Shown here piece after piece: positions 8,545 through 16,138 of a stretch of DNA of 64,000 nt. The DNA comes from Streptomyces sp. NBC_00554 (lineage in GTDB: Bacteria; Actinomycetota; Actinomycetes; Streptomycetales; Streptomycetaceae). Where the stretch lies: positions 7,502,001 through 7,566,000 of the forward strand of contig NZ_CP107799.1 of NCBI RefSeq assembly GCF_041431135.1, read 5' to 3'. Both the position numbers and the translations under genes were made by a program. The notes under the pieces are model-generated. The model did no database searches. It had not been told where the DNA came from and worked only from the letters and a program-made list of their open reading frames with translations. Position 1 is the stretch's first letter. Every line of letters begins with the position of its first letter.

Positions 8545-8842
8545 CCTCCAACGGACTTTCTGCCTTCCGTCGGAGGGACGAGAGCCTGTGCGGCTGCCTA
8601 GCAGCCGCTGCGGACGCCGTGTGCGGCGCGCTCCCGCGGTACCACCCTCCTTGGCTCTCCGGTGCTCTGTGTGCTCCGGCGAGCCCCCTCATTGGGGTCG
8701 CGATACCGGGTCTACCGGCCTTGGCCGCTGGGCCCAGGCTTTCTTCCGGCGGCTCCGGGGTGATCTTCGCGTCGCGCTCGCCCCCGGGCTTCCACCGTCC
8801 CCGGGTCGCTCTTGGCCGCTTACGCCGCTACTCGTCCCCATC
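8545..8842 (-). promoter_or_regulatory. T-box riboswitch leader of ileS (isoleucine, AUC specifier)
   Basis: Read on the minus strand, the ileS leader contains the near-invariant T-box core AGGGTGGTACCGCGG (complement of 8635-8649). Further upstream is a T-box-like stem I start, GGGGACGAGTAGCGGC (near 8840). An ATC triplet in a GAAGATCACCCC bulge (8762-8764) fits an isoleucine specifier. Between the T-box core and the start is a CCTCC run (GTCCCTCCGACGG) that could pair with the TTGGAGGAAG ribosome-binding site. I therefore infer a translational T-box that exposes the site when uncharged tRNA-Ile(GAU) binds. Actinobacterial ileS genes are known to carry translational T-boxes. Confidence 0.9.
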
Positions 8843-9140
8843 CACGCTTCTCGCTGCGCTCAGTGTACGGCGCCGCGAGGACAGCGGCCGACCGGTTTTC
8901 CGGGGTGGCCCGGTGGCCTGCGAAGTGACCCGAATGGCGAGGTGCGGATGTCCGGATCCTGGGACGCCGGACTCGGCGGATTACCCGGCGGGGAGCTGGG
9001 CACAACGCTTGCAGGCTTGTCGTGCGGGACCCGCGGGGCGGGCGAATCGCTGGTGTGCCCCGTTGCCGCGGGCCAGAAGTCGATTTATCGTCCCAGCACG
9101 ATTCGCGAGCAAGATCACAATATGTGAAGGGGCCGCGGCC

Positions 9141-10145
9141 ATGGTGGCGAAGAAGACCGCCGTACAGCAGTCGGCGTCCGGCAGATCCACGGGTCCGGCG
9201 GCCAAGGATGTGGGTGGGAAGAAGAGCGCGCAGGGGGCACCGGCGGAGGGCGGTGCCGCCGCCAAGCCGGTGAAGAACGCCTCCAAGACGGCTGCCAAGG
9301 CCTCCAAAGCGGCCACCAGGAAAACGGCCACTTCCAAGGCGGCGGCTTCGAAGACGGCCACCTCTGAGGCGGCTGACGCGAAAACGGTCGCTCCGAAGGC
9401 GGCTGTTTCGAAAACGGCGGCCAAGAAGGCCACCGCGAAGAAGGCCCCTGCCAAGAAGGCGGTGGCCAGGAAGACCGTCGGGAAGAAGGCCGCGGTGGCG
9501 GAGGCCGTTCCGGAGGAGACCGGGGCGGCGAAGGGCGGTACTACGAAGAAGGCCGGTGCGAAGCGCGCCGCCAAGAAGAGCAGCAGTACGGCGAAGACGG
9601 CGGTCGCTTCCGCGGCCCAGGGCGCGGCCCAGGCCGCGAAGACGACGGGAGCCACGACGGTGGTTGCGAAGAAGACTCCTGGTACGGCCACGGCGGCGAA
9701 GAAGCCCACCGCTGTTCCCAAGGCGCGGGTCTCCGCGCTGGTGGAGCCCGGCGAGCTCGCGGTGCGCCCCGGCGAGGACCCCTGGACCCCGGAAGAGGTA
9801 GCGGATGCGCGCGCGGAGCTCCAGTCCGAGGCGCTGCGGCTGAGCTCCGAGATCTCCGCGTCCGAGGAGGCGCTCGCGGGCCTGATGCGCGACTCCGGCG
9901 ACGGCGCGGGCGACGACCAGGCGGACACCGGCACCAAGAACATCACGCGCGAGTCCGAGATGGCGCTCAACGCCAACGCGCGCGAGATGCTGGAGCAGAC
10001 CGAGCGGGCGCTGCAACGCCTCGACGCGGGCACGTACGGACTCTGCGAGAACTGCGGCAACCCCATCGGCAAGGCGCGGATGCAGGCCTTCCCGCGGGCC
10101 ACCCTGTGCGTCGAGTGCAAGCAGAAGCAGGAACGCCGCTACTGA
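9141..10145 (+). CDS. TraR/DksA-type zinc-finger protein with long Lys/Ala-rich histone-H1-like N-terminus
   Basis: 334 residues from an ATG preceded by GAAGGGG. Residues about 1-200 are almost entirely Lys, Ala, Thr, Ser and Val with many KKA and KTA units, like the tails of histone H1 or HupS. The last 130 residues form a DksA/TraR module: an antiparallel coiled coil (VADARAELQSEALRLSSE to REMLEQTERALQRLD) and a C4 zinc finger with Cys302, Cys305, Cys323 and Cys326 (CENCGNPIG, LCVECKQKQ). DksA-like proteins bind the RNA polymerase secondary channel. The basic tail suggests additional nucleic-acid binding, which is inference. The frame is open far upstream, but that part is the antisense of ileS and not coding. 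Confidence 0.88.
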   Translation: MVAKKTAVQQSASGRSTGPAAKDVGGKKSAQGAPAEGGAAAKPVKNASKTAAKASKAATRKTATSKAAASKTATSEAADAKTVAPKAAVSKTAAKKATAKKAPAKKAVARKTVGKKAAVAEAVPEETGAAKGGTTKKAGAKRAAKKSSSTAKTAVASAAQGAAQAAKTTGATTVVAKKTPGTATAAKKPTAVPKARVSALVEPGELAVRPGEDPWTPEEVADARAELQSEALRLSSEISASEEALAGLMRDSGDGAGDDQADTGTKNITRESEMALNANAREMLEQTERALQRLDAGTYGLCENCGNPIGKARMQAFPRATLCVECKQKQERRY

Positions 10146-10233
10146 ACGGCGCGGGAGGGCTCCTGAGCACGTGGGCGCCAGGGGGCGTGTCGTACCCTCG
10201 TCCTCAGTCAGGAACCTAGGTTGAGGGACTCAC

Positions 10234-10893
10234 GTGGCAGAGGCGGAGCGCATCATCGGTACGCCGGACATCCCAGGGGCGGCGGGATCCGGGCCGGAGC
10301 AGTCCGACGAGAACGCGGCGTCGGGCGACGGCTCCGGCTCGGACGGGTCGGCCCCGGCCGAGCGGTCCGGCGCGGACGGGACCGCGACCCCGGACGAGCG
10401 GCCGAAGGGCAAGCGCAGGATCGCCGTCCTGTTCACGGTCGCCGCCCTGGCGTACGTCCTCGACCTCGTCAGCAAGATGATCGTGGTCGCGAAGCTGGAG
10501 CACCACGACTCGATCGAGATCATCGGGGACTGGCTGAAGTTCGAGGCGATCCGCAACGCGGGCGCGGCCTTCGGTCTTGGTGAGGCCTTCACCATCATCT
10601 TCACGGTGATCGCGGCGGCCGTGATCGTGGTGATCGCCAGGCTGGCGCGCAAGCTGTACAGCCTGCCCTGGGCGATCGCGCTCGGCCTGCTCCTCGGCGG
10701 CGCGCTCGGGAACCTGACCGACCGGATCTTCCGCTCGCCGGGCGTCTTCGAGGGTGCGGTCGTCGACTTCATCGCGCCCAAGCACTTCGCGGTCTTCAAC
10801 CTGGCCGACTCGGCGATCGTCTGCGGCGGCATCCTGATCGTGCTGCTGTCCTTCCGCGGGCTCGACCCGGACGGGACCGTCCACAAGGACTGA
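10234..10893 (+). CDS. lspA: Lipoprotein signal peptidase (signal peptidase II)
   Basis: 219-residue integral membrane aspartyl protease that removes signal peptides from diacylglyceryl-modified prolipoproteins, acting after Lgt (also encoded in this window). Four hydrophobic segments are visible after a 60-residue acidic, Ser/Gly/Ala-rich N-terminal extension. The catalytic dyad is Asp163 (GNLTDRIF) and Asp192 (NLADSAI). The NAGAAFGL box is also present. The GTG start is chosen as the first start in frame; the long disordered N-terminus is common in streptomycete LspA, but a downstream start cannot be excluded. It lies 88 bases after the zinc-finger gene and 112 before rluD. Confidence 0.95.
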   Translation: MAEAERIIGTPDIPGAAGSGPEQSDENAASGDGSGSDGSAPAERSGADGTATPDERPKGKRRIAVLFTVAALAYVLDLVSKMIVVAKLEHHDSIEIIGDWLKFEAIRNAGAAFGLGEAFTIIFTVIAAAVIVVIARLARKLYSLPWAIALGLLLGGALGNLTDRIFRSPGVFEGAVVDFIAPKHFAVFNLADSAIVCGGILIVLLSFRGLDPDGTVHKD

Positions 10894-11005
10894 GCCTCAC
10901 CGTCCACAAGGACTGATCCTCCGGGTCGGCGTACGGAGCCCTCCGCGCGTACTGATGTTCGGGCTGTGGTCGGGCGGTGTCGGACCCGTCCGGCATACTC
11001 GACGG

Positions 11006-11950
11006 GTGAGCACCATTCCCGAGATCCGTAACCTGCCCGTGCCCGACGGTCTGGAGGGCGAGCGTGTCGACGCCGCCATCTCCCGTATGTTCGGCTTCTC
11101 CCGCACGAAGGCCGCCGAGCTCGCCGCGGCGGGGAAGGTCACGGTCGACGGCTCGGTGGTCGGCAAGTCCGAGCGGGTGCACGGCGGCGCCTGGCTCGAG
11201 GTGGAGATGCCGCAGGCTCCCGCCCCGGTGCAGATCGTGGCCGAGCCCGTCGAGGGCATGGAGATCATCCATGACGACGACGACATCGTCGTGATCGTGA
11301 AGCCGGTCGGCGTCGCCGCGCACCCGAGCCCCGGTTGGACCGGAACTACCGTCATCGGCGGCCTCGCCGCCGCGGGCTACCGGATCTCGACCTCCGGTGC
11401 CGCCGAGCGTCAGGGCATCGTGCACCGGCTCGACGTCGGCACCTCGGGCCTGATGGTGGTGGCCAAGTCGGAGCGCGCGTACACGTCGCTGAAGCGCCAG
11501 TTCAAGGAGCGCGTCGTCGACAAGCGCTACCACTCGCTGGTCCAGGGCCACCCGGACCCGATGAGCGGCACGATCGACGCTCCGATCGGGCGCCACCCGA
11601 ACCACGACTACAAGTGGGCCGTGACGGCGGAGGGCAAGCCGTCGGTCACGCACTACGACCTCATCGAGGCGTTCCGTGCCGCCAGCCTCCTCGACATCAA
11701 GCTGGAGACGGGGCGCACGCACCAGATCCGTGTGCACATGTCGGCCCACCGGCACCCGTGCGTGGGCGACCTGACGTACGGGGCGGACCCGACGCTCTCC
11801 AAGCGGCTCGGGCTCACCCGGCAGTGGCTGCACGCGGTGCGGCTCGGCTTCGAGCACCCCGGTGACGGGCAGTGGGTGGAGTTCGAGAGCGGCTACCCCG
11901 AGGACCTCCAGAAGGCGCTCGACAAGGTCCGCGAGGAGAGCTACGCGTGA
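11006..11950 (+). CDS. rluD: RluD-family 23S rRNA pseudouridine synthase
   Basis: 314 residues from GTG 11006 (VSTIPEIRNLPVPDG). An S4 RNA-binding domain (about residues 15-75, RTKAAELAAAGKVTVDG) is followed by the RluA/RluD catalytic domain with HRLDVGTSGLMVVAKSE. The catalytic aspartate is Asp143. LETGRTHQIRVHMSAHRHPCVGD is the second conserved block, shown here by LETGRTHQIRVHM. The enzyme isomerises uridines in helix 69 of 23S rRNA in characterised members; I infer the same target. The frame is open further upstream, but the extension lacks similarity and a ribosome-binding site. The stop overlaps the GTG of the next gene. Confidence 0.93.
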   Translation: MSTIPEIRNLPVPDGLEGERVDAAISRMFGFSRTKAAELAAAGKVTVDGSVVGKSERVHGGAWLEVEMPQAPAPVQIVAEPVEGMEIIHDDDDIVVIVKPVGVAAHPSPGWTGTTVIGGLAAAGYRISTSGAAERQGIVHRLDVGTSGLMVVAKSERAYTSLKRQFKERVVDKRYHSLVQGHPDPMSGTIDAPIGRHPNHDYKWAVTAEGKPSVTHYDLIEAFRAASLLDIKLETGRTHQIRVHMSAHRHPCVGDLTYGADPTLSKRLGLTRQWLHAVRLGFEHPGDGQWVEFESGYPEDLQKALDKVREESYA

Positions 11951-12414
11951 GTGTGCCGTACGAGGTGCGGGTCGCCGAGGAGGCAGCCGACCGCGAGGCA
12001 TGCTTCGCGGTGCGCAAGGAGGTCTTCGTCGGCGAGCAGGGCGTGCCCGAGGACATCGAGTACGACTCCTACGACGAGGGTGCCCTGCATGTGCTGGCCG
12101 TCCGCGAGGACGGGGTGCCGCTGGGCACCGGGCGTCTTCTGTACGGCGAGGAGGCCGCCGCCAAGACCGACGGTGACCTGACGGTCGGCTCGCTCGGGCG
12201 GCTCGCCGTGAAGCGGGAGACGCGTGGGCTCGGTGTCGGCGCCGCGATCGTGGTCGGCATCGAGGACGCGGCACGCGCGCGTGGACTCGCCGCGGTGGAT
12301 CTGCACGCGCAGACGCATGCCCTGGGGTTCTACGAGCGGCTCGGATACGTGGCGTACGGCGCGGAGTTCCAGGACGCCGGAATCGCACACCGGGCGATGC
12401 GCAAAGCGCTCTGA
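11947..12414 (+). CDS. GNAT-family N-acetyltransferase (ElaA-like)
   Basis: 155 residues with a complete GNAT fold. The N-terminus AEEAADREACFAVRKEVFVGEQGVP is typical of the ElaA/YjcF-like subgroup. The acetyl-CoA pyrophosphate loop is seen in LGRLAVKRETRGLGVGAAIV (Q/RxxGxG/A form RGLGVGA). The C-terminus has the LGFYERLGYVAYGAEF motif and ends with AIAHRAMRK-like residues (GIAHRAM). The substrate is unknown. The start overlaps the rluD stop by four bases, so the two genes are translationally coupled. Confidence 0.85.
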   Translation: MSVPYEVRVAEEAADREACFAVRKEVFVGEQGVPEDIEYDSYDEGALHVLAVREDGVPLGTGRLLYGEEAAAKTDGDLTVGSLGRLAVKRETRGLGVGAAIVVGIEDAARARGLAAVDLHAQTHALGFYERLGYVAYGAEFQDAGIAHRAMRKAL

Positions 12415-12513
12415 GCGGTGCCGCGAGCTGTCGCCGCCGCTTTGTCGTAGGTGCGTGGCACGCTTGAGGTCTGGATCTTCCTAGATCGCCCAGACCCCGC
12501 CGGAGCGTTGACC

Positions 12514-14100
12514 GTGGATCAGCTGGCCCTGTTGTTCGCGCTGTTGCTCGGGGCCGTGCTGAGCGTCCCGCTGGGAGACCGGCTGGGGCTGCCCGCGCCG
12601 GTGCTGATGACGCTTCTCGGGATCGTCCTCGCCGTGCTGGACTTCGTGCCCAACGTGGACATCCCGCCCGACCTGATCCTGCCCGCGCTACTGCCGCCAC
12701 TGCTCTACGCCGCGGTACGGCGCACGTCATGGAGACAGTTCGCGGCCAACAAACGACCGATCTTCCTGCTGGCCGTGGCGCTGGTGTTCGTCACCACCGT
12801 GGCGGTGGCCATGGTCGCGAGCGCGATCGTGCCCGGGCTGCCGATCGCCGCCGCCGTGGCGCTCGGCGCCCTCGTCGCGCCACCCGACCCGGTCGCGGCG
12901 ACCGCCGTCGCGGGACAACTCGGGCTGCCGCGACGACTGGTGTCGACCCTGGAGGGGGAAGGGCTCTTCAACGACGTGACGGCCATCGTGCTGTACCACG
13001 TCGCGATCGCCGCGGTGGTCAGCGGAAGCTTCTCGCCGTGGCAGGCCGGCCTCGACTTCGTACTGTCCGCCGTCATCGCGCTCGCCGTTGGGCTGGTGCT
13101 CGGCTGGGGCACGAACAAGCTGATGGGCCTGCTCGACGACGCCACGCTGCACATCGGTCTGACGCTGCTCGTGCCGTTCGCCGCCTACGTGCTCGCCGAG
13201 GAGCTGCACGGGTCCGGGGTGCTCGCGGTGCTCACCACGGCGCTGTTCCTGGCCGAGTACGCCACCGATGCCGACGACGTCCTGATCCGGCTCGCCGGGC
13301 AGTCGTTCTGGGACGTGGTGGACACACTGGTCACCGGGGTCGCGTTCGGGCTGATCGGACTCGAACTGCACAACGCGATCAGGACCGCCTCGGGGCGGTG
13401 GGGCGAGATGCTGGGGTGGGCCGGGGCGATCGTCGCCGTCGTCGTGCTCGTACGGCTGGCGTGGCTGCTGCCGGCGACCTGGCTGACCAAACGGCTGCAC
13501 GCCAAACGGGACTACGACGAGGACATTCCGCTGTCCTGGCGCGAGACCGTCGTGATGTGGTGGGCGGGGATGCGAGGGGTCGCCTCCGTGGCCCTCGCGC
13601 TGGCGATTCCGCTGAAGACGGACGACGGATCGGCGTTCCCCGACCGGGACGAGATCGTGTTCATCGCGTTCGGGGTGATCATGGCGACGCTGGTGCTGCA
13701 GGGGCTGACGCTGCCCTGGATCGTCAAGAAGCTCGGAGTGCAGGCCGACACCAAGGCCGAGAAGGCCTTCGAGAGAGAGCTCGCGGTGCGCGCGGCGAAG
13801 GCCGCGCGGGGGAGGCTGAAGGAGATCGAGGCGGTGGAGGAGCTGCCGGACGAGGTGTCCGAGCAGTTGCGGCGGCGGGCGCTCGACATCGGGCTGCGGA
13901 TCAGCCCGGATGTGGGGGAGGGAGAGCGCCGGGAGGGGCATGAGCACCGGGTCCGGCGGATCAAGAGACTCCGGCGGATTCAGGGGGAGATGATGAGCGC
14001 GGCTCGGCACGAGGTGCTGTCCGCGCGGAGTGAGCCGGGGGCGGATCCGGAGATCGTGGACCGGGTGCTGCGGCATCTGGATGTGCGTAGCTTGCGGTGA
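12514..14100 (+). CDS. CPA1-family Na+/H+ antiporter
   Basis: 528 residues with about 12 hydrophobic helices in the first 430 residues and a charged cytoplasmic tail of about 95 residues. CPA1/NhaP landmarks are the PPDPVAATAV helix and the EGLFNDVTAIVLY motif carrying the ion-binding Asp. The product exchanges Na+ (or K+) for protons at the membrane. GTG 12514 is preferred because CGGAG sits eight bases upstream; a TTG at 12508 and the longer open frame (from 12451) are less likely. It lies 99 bases after the GNAT gene and converges on the MscS gene. Confidence 0.9.
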   Translation: MDQLALLFALLLGAVLSVPLGDRLGLPAPVLMTLLGIVLAVLDFVPNVDIPPDLILPALLPPLLYAAVRRTSWRQFAANKRPIFLLAVALVFVTTVAVAMVASAIVPGLPIAAAVALGALVAPPDPVAATAVAGQLGLPRRLVSTLEGEGLFNDVTAIVLYHVAIAAVVSGSFSPWQAGLDFVLSAVIALAVGLVLGWGTNKLMGLLDDATLHIGLTLLVPFAAYVLAEELHGSGVLAVLTTALFLAEYATDADDVLIRLAGQSFWDVVDTLVTGVAFGLIGLELHNAIRTASGRWGEMLGWAGAIVAVVVLVRLAWLLPATWLTKRLHAKRDYDEDIPLSWRETVVMWWAGMRGVASVALALAIPLKTDDGSAFPDRDEIVFIAFGVIMATLVLQGLTLPWIVKKLGVQADTKAEKAFERELAVRAAKAARGRLKEIEAVEELPDEVSEQLRRRALDIGLRISPDVGEGERREGHEHRVRRIKRLRRIQGEMMSAARHEVLSARSEPGADPEIVDRVLRHLDVRSLR

Positions 14101-14247
14101 CGCGGCGCTGGGCTTGGGCGGGTTCTCTCCCGCCCGCGCACCGCCCGCTTCTGCCTCGATGACAAGTGCACGTCTCCCGTGGGGGATTCTCGCCGTTGGC
14201 GGCTGCGGGTTCGTACGATCGGCTGTCGCCGTGGGCGTGCGGCCGCG

Positions 14248-14330
14248 GTCAGCCCCTGATCGGGCCCGTCCGCGGGTCAGCCTCTGTCCGGGCCCGTCCG
14301 CGGGTCAGCCCCTGCCCGGGCCTGTCCGTG
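14248..14330. repeat. Three 28-bp tandem repeats overlapping the 3' end of the MscS gene
   Basis: Units of the form GTCAGCC(C/T)CTGxxCGGGCCCGT begin at 14248, 14276 and 14304, with an exact 28-base period. The third copy encodes the last residues of the MscS-like protein; the first two are in the gap after the convergent antiporter gene. Confidence 0.75.
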
Positions 14331-15420
14331 GTGGCTCGTGGGCCCGGTCGCGGTTCGGGCGTGGTGGCTGGCCGTTGGTGTTGCCCGGTGGCAGGGCCGC
14401 GTCCGCCGTGTTGACGCGGGGGAGCGCGTAGGGGTGCTCCTCGGTCAGCCAGCGGATCATCTGTTCGCGGACCGTGACCCGTACCGTCCAGATGTCGTCC
14501 GCGTCCTTGGCGGTGACCAGGGCGCGTACCTCCATGGTGTTGGGTGTCGAGTCCGTGACGGCCAGTCCGTAGTCGCGGCCGTCCCAGGCCGGGCACTCGC
14601 GCAGGATGTCCCGCAGCTGCTCGCGCATCGCGTTCACGGGTGCGGAGTGGTCGACCTGGAAGAAGACGATGCCGGTCATCTGGGCGCTGCCGCGCGACCA
14701 GTTCTCGAAGGGCTTCGAGACGAAGTACGAGACCGGCATGGTGATCCGGCGCTCGTCCCACGTCCGTACCGTCAGGAACGTCAGCGTGATCTCGTCGACC
14801 GTGCCCCACTCGCCGTCCACCACGACCGTGTCACCGAGGCGCACCATGTCGCCGAAGGCGATCTGCAGCCCGGCGAACAGGTTGGCCAGCGTCGACTGGG
14901 CGGCGACACCGGCGACGATGCCGATGATGCCGGCCGAGGCCAGCAGGGAGGCACCGGCCGCACGCATCGCCGGGAACGTGAGCAGCATCGCGGCGACCGC
15001 CACCACGCCCACGATCGCGGAGACCACGCGCTGGATCAGCGTCACCTGCGTCCGCACCCGGCGGACCCGCGCCGGATCGCGGTGGGCGTTCGCGTAGCGC
15101 GAGTACGAGGTCTCGACGATCGCCGTCGCGATCCCCACGATCAGCCAGGCGGTGGACCCGATGAGGACCAGTGTCAGGATCCGGCCGACGTCGGCCGAGT
15201 ACTCGCGGGCGATCTGGGCCTGGTCGTACGAGCCTCTCAGCAGGGCCACGCACAGGACGAACTGGAAGGGGACGCGGGCGCGGCGGAGCCGGCCCCACAG
15301 CCCGGTCTCGCTGTGCCGGGCGTCGGCCCGTCGCAGCAGGAGGTCGACGGCCCACCCGATGAGCAGTGTGAGCACGACCGAGCCACCAAGGACGATCAGA
15401 GGGCGCAGCACGTTCTCCAT
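14305..15420 (-). CDS. MscS-family mechanosensitive ion channel
   Basis: 371 residues. Four or five hydrophobic segments occupy the first 160 residues. The pore-lining helix (LLASAGIIGIVAGVAAQST) is followed by the canonical beta domain (LQIAFGDMVRLGDTVVVDG, GTVDEITLTFLTVRTWDER). The protein senses membrane tension and releases solutes on hypo-osmotic shock. The C-terminal 35 residues (Pro/Arg/Gly-rich, ending RTGPGRG) are low-complexity and partly created by a 28-bp tandem repeat. It is a single gene, convergent with the antiporter upstream on the map and divergent from the hydrolase gene. Confidence 0.92.
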   Translation of the reverse strand: MENVLRPLIVLGGSVVLTLLIGWAVDLLLRRADARHSETGLWGRLRRARVPFQFVLCVALLRGSYDQAQIAREYSADVGRILTLVLIGSTAWLIVGIATAIVETSYSRYANAHRDPARVRRVRTQVTLIQRVVSAIVGVVAVAAMLLTFPAMRAAGASLLASAGIIGIVAGVAAQSTLANLFAGLQIAFGDMVRLGDTVVVDGEWGTVDEITLTFLTVRTWDERRITMPVSYFVSKPFENWSRGSAQMTGIVFFQVDHSAPVNAMREQLRDILRECPAWDGRDYGLAVTDSTPNTMEVRALVTAKDADDIWTVRVTVREQMIRWLTEEHPYALPRVNTADAALPPGNTNGQPPRPNRDRAHEPPRTGPGRG

Positions 15421-15552
15421 GCCTGAGACCGTAACCGGCCCGGGGGGTTCATGAACATGAGTTCCCGGTCAGGTCCGGGTCCAGGGCCGGGTCCGGTCCG
15501 ACGTACGGCCTTGAGCAGGGCCTTGTCGGTGCCGGCTGGCACCATGGGGCTC

Positions 15553-16122
15553 ATGAACATCATGCTCTTTCACTCGACCTACGGGCTCCGGCCCGCGGTG
15601 CGCGCCGCGGCGGACCGGCTGCGTGCGGCGGGCCACGAGGTGTGGACGCCCGACCTCTTCGAGGGGCGCACCTTCGAGACCGTGGAGGAGGGCATGGCCT
15701 TCAACGACGGGATCGGCAAGGACGAGCTGCTCAGACGCGCGGTGCTGGCCGCCGCGCCCTACTCCGACCGCGGCCTGGTGTACGCGGGATTCTCGCTCGG
15801 CGCCTCCGTCGCGCAGACCTTGGCGCTCGGCGACGAGAAGGCCCGCGGACTGGTGCTCCTGCACGGTACCTCGGACATCGCGGCGAGTGCGTCGGTGGAC
15901 GAGCTGCCCGTCCAGCTGCATGTCGCCGAGCCCGACGCGTTCGAGACGGACGACTGGCTGAGCTCCTGGTACCTGCAGATGCGCAGAGCCGGGGCCGACG
16001 TGGAGATCTATCGGTACGCCGGTGCGGGGCACTTGTACACCGACCCCGACCTTCCCGACTACGACGCGGAGGCCGCCGAGGCCACCTGGAAGGTGGCGCT
16101 CGGCTTCCTCGACAGTCTGTGA
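15553..16122 (+). CDS. Dienelactone hydrolase family alpha/beta hydrolase
   Basis: 189 residues with the alpha/beta-hydrolase core. The nucleophile elbow is GFSLGAS (Ser in place of the Cys of true dienelactone hydrolases). The acid lies in the HVAEPDAF region and the catalytic His is in GAGHLYTDPDLPDYD. Substrate unknown. ATG 15553 gives the compact MNIMLFHSTYGLRP start seen in this subgroup; an in-frame ATG at 15544 is an alternative. No signal peptide. It converges on the phoD-like gene (16 bases between stops). Confidence 0.82.
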   Translation: MNIMLFHSTYGLRPAVRAAADRLRAAGHEVWTPDLFEGRTFETVEEGMAFNDGIGKDELLRRAVLAAAPYSDRGLVYAGFSLGASVAQTLALGDEKARGLVLLHGTSDIAASASVDELPVQLHVAEPDAFETDDWLSSWYLQMRRAGADVEIYRYAGAGHLYTDPDLPDYDAEAAEATWKVALGFLDSL

Positions 16123-16138
16123 CCGGCTACTGGCGCCG

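Noticed and set aside
5016..9140. Very long plus-strand open frame joined to the DksA-like gene
   Set aside because: It is antisense to ileS. High third-position GC leaves such frames open. The true start with a ribosome-binding site is 9141, and the translated upstream part resembles no protein.
10796..12730. 644-codon minus-strand frame over rluD and the GNAT gene
   Set aside because: Antisense shadow of well-identified plus-strand genes.
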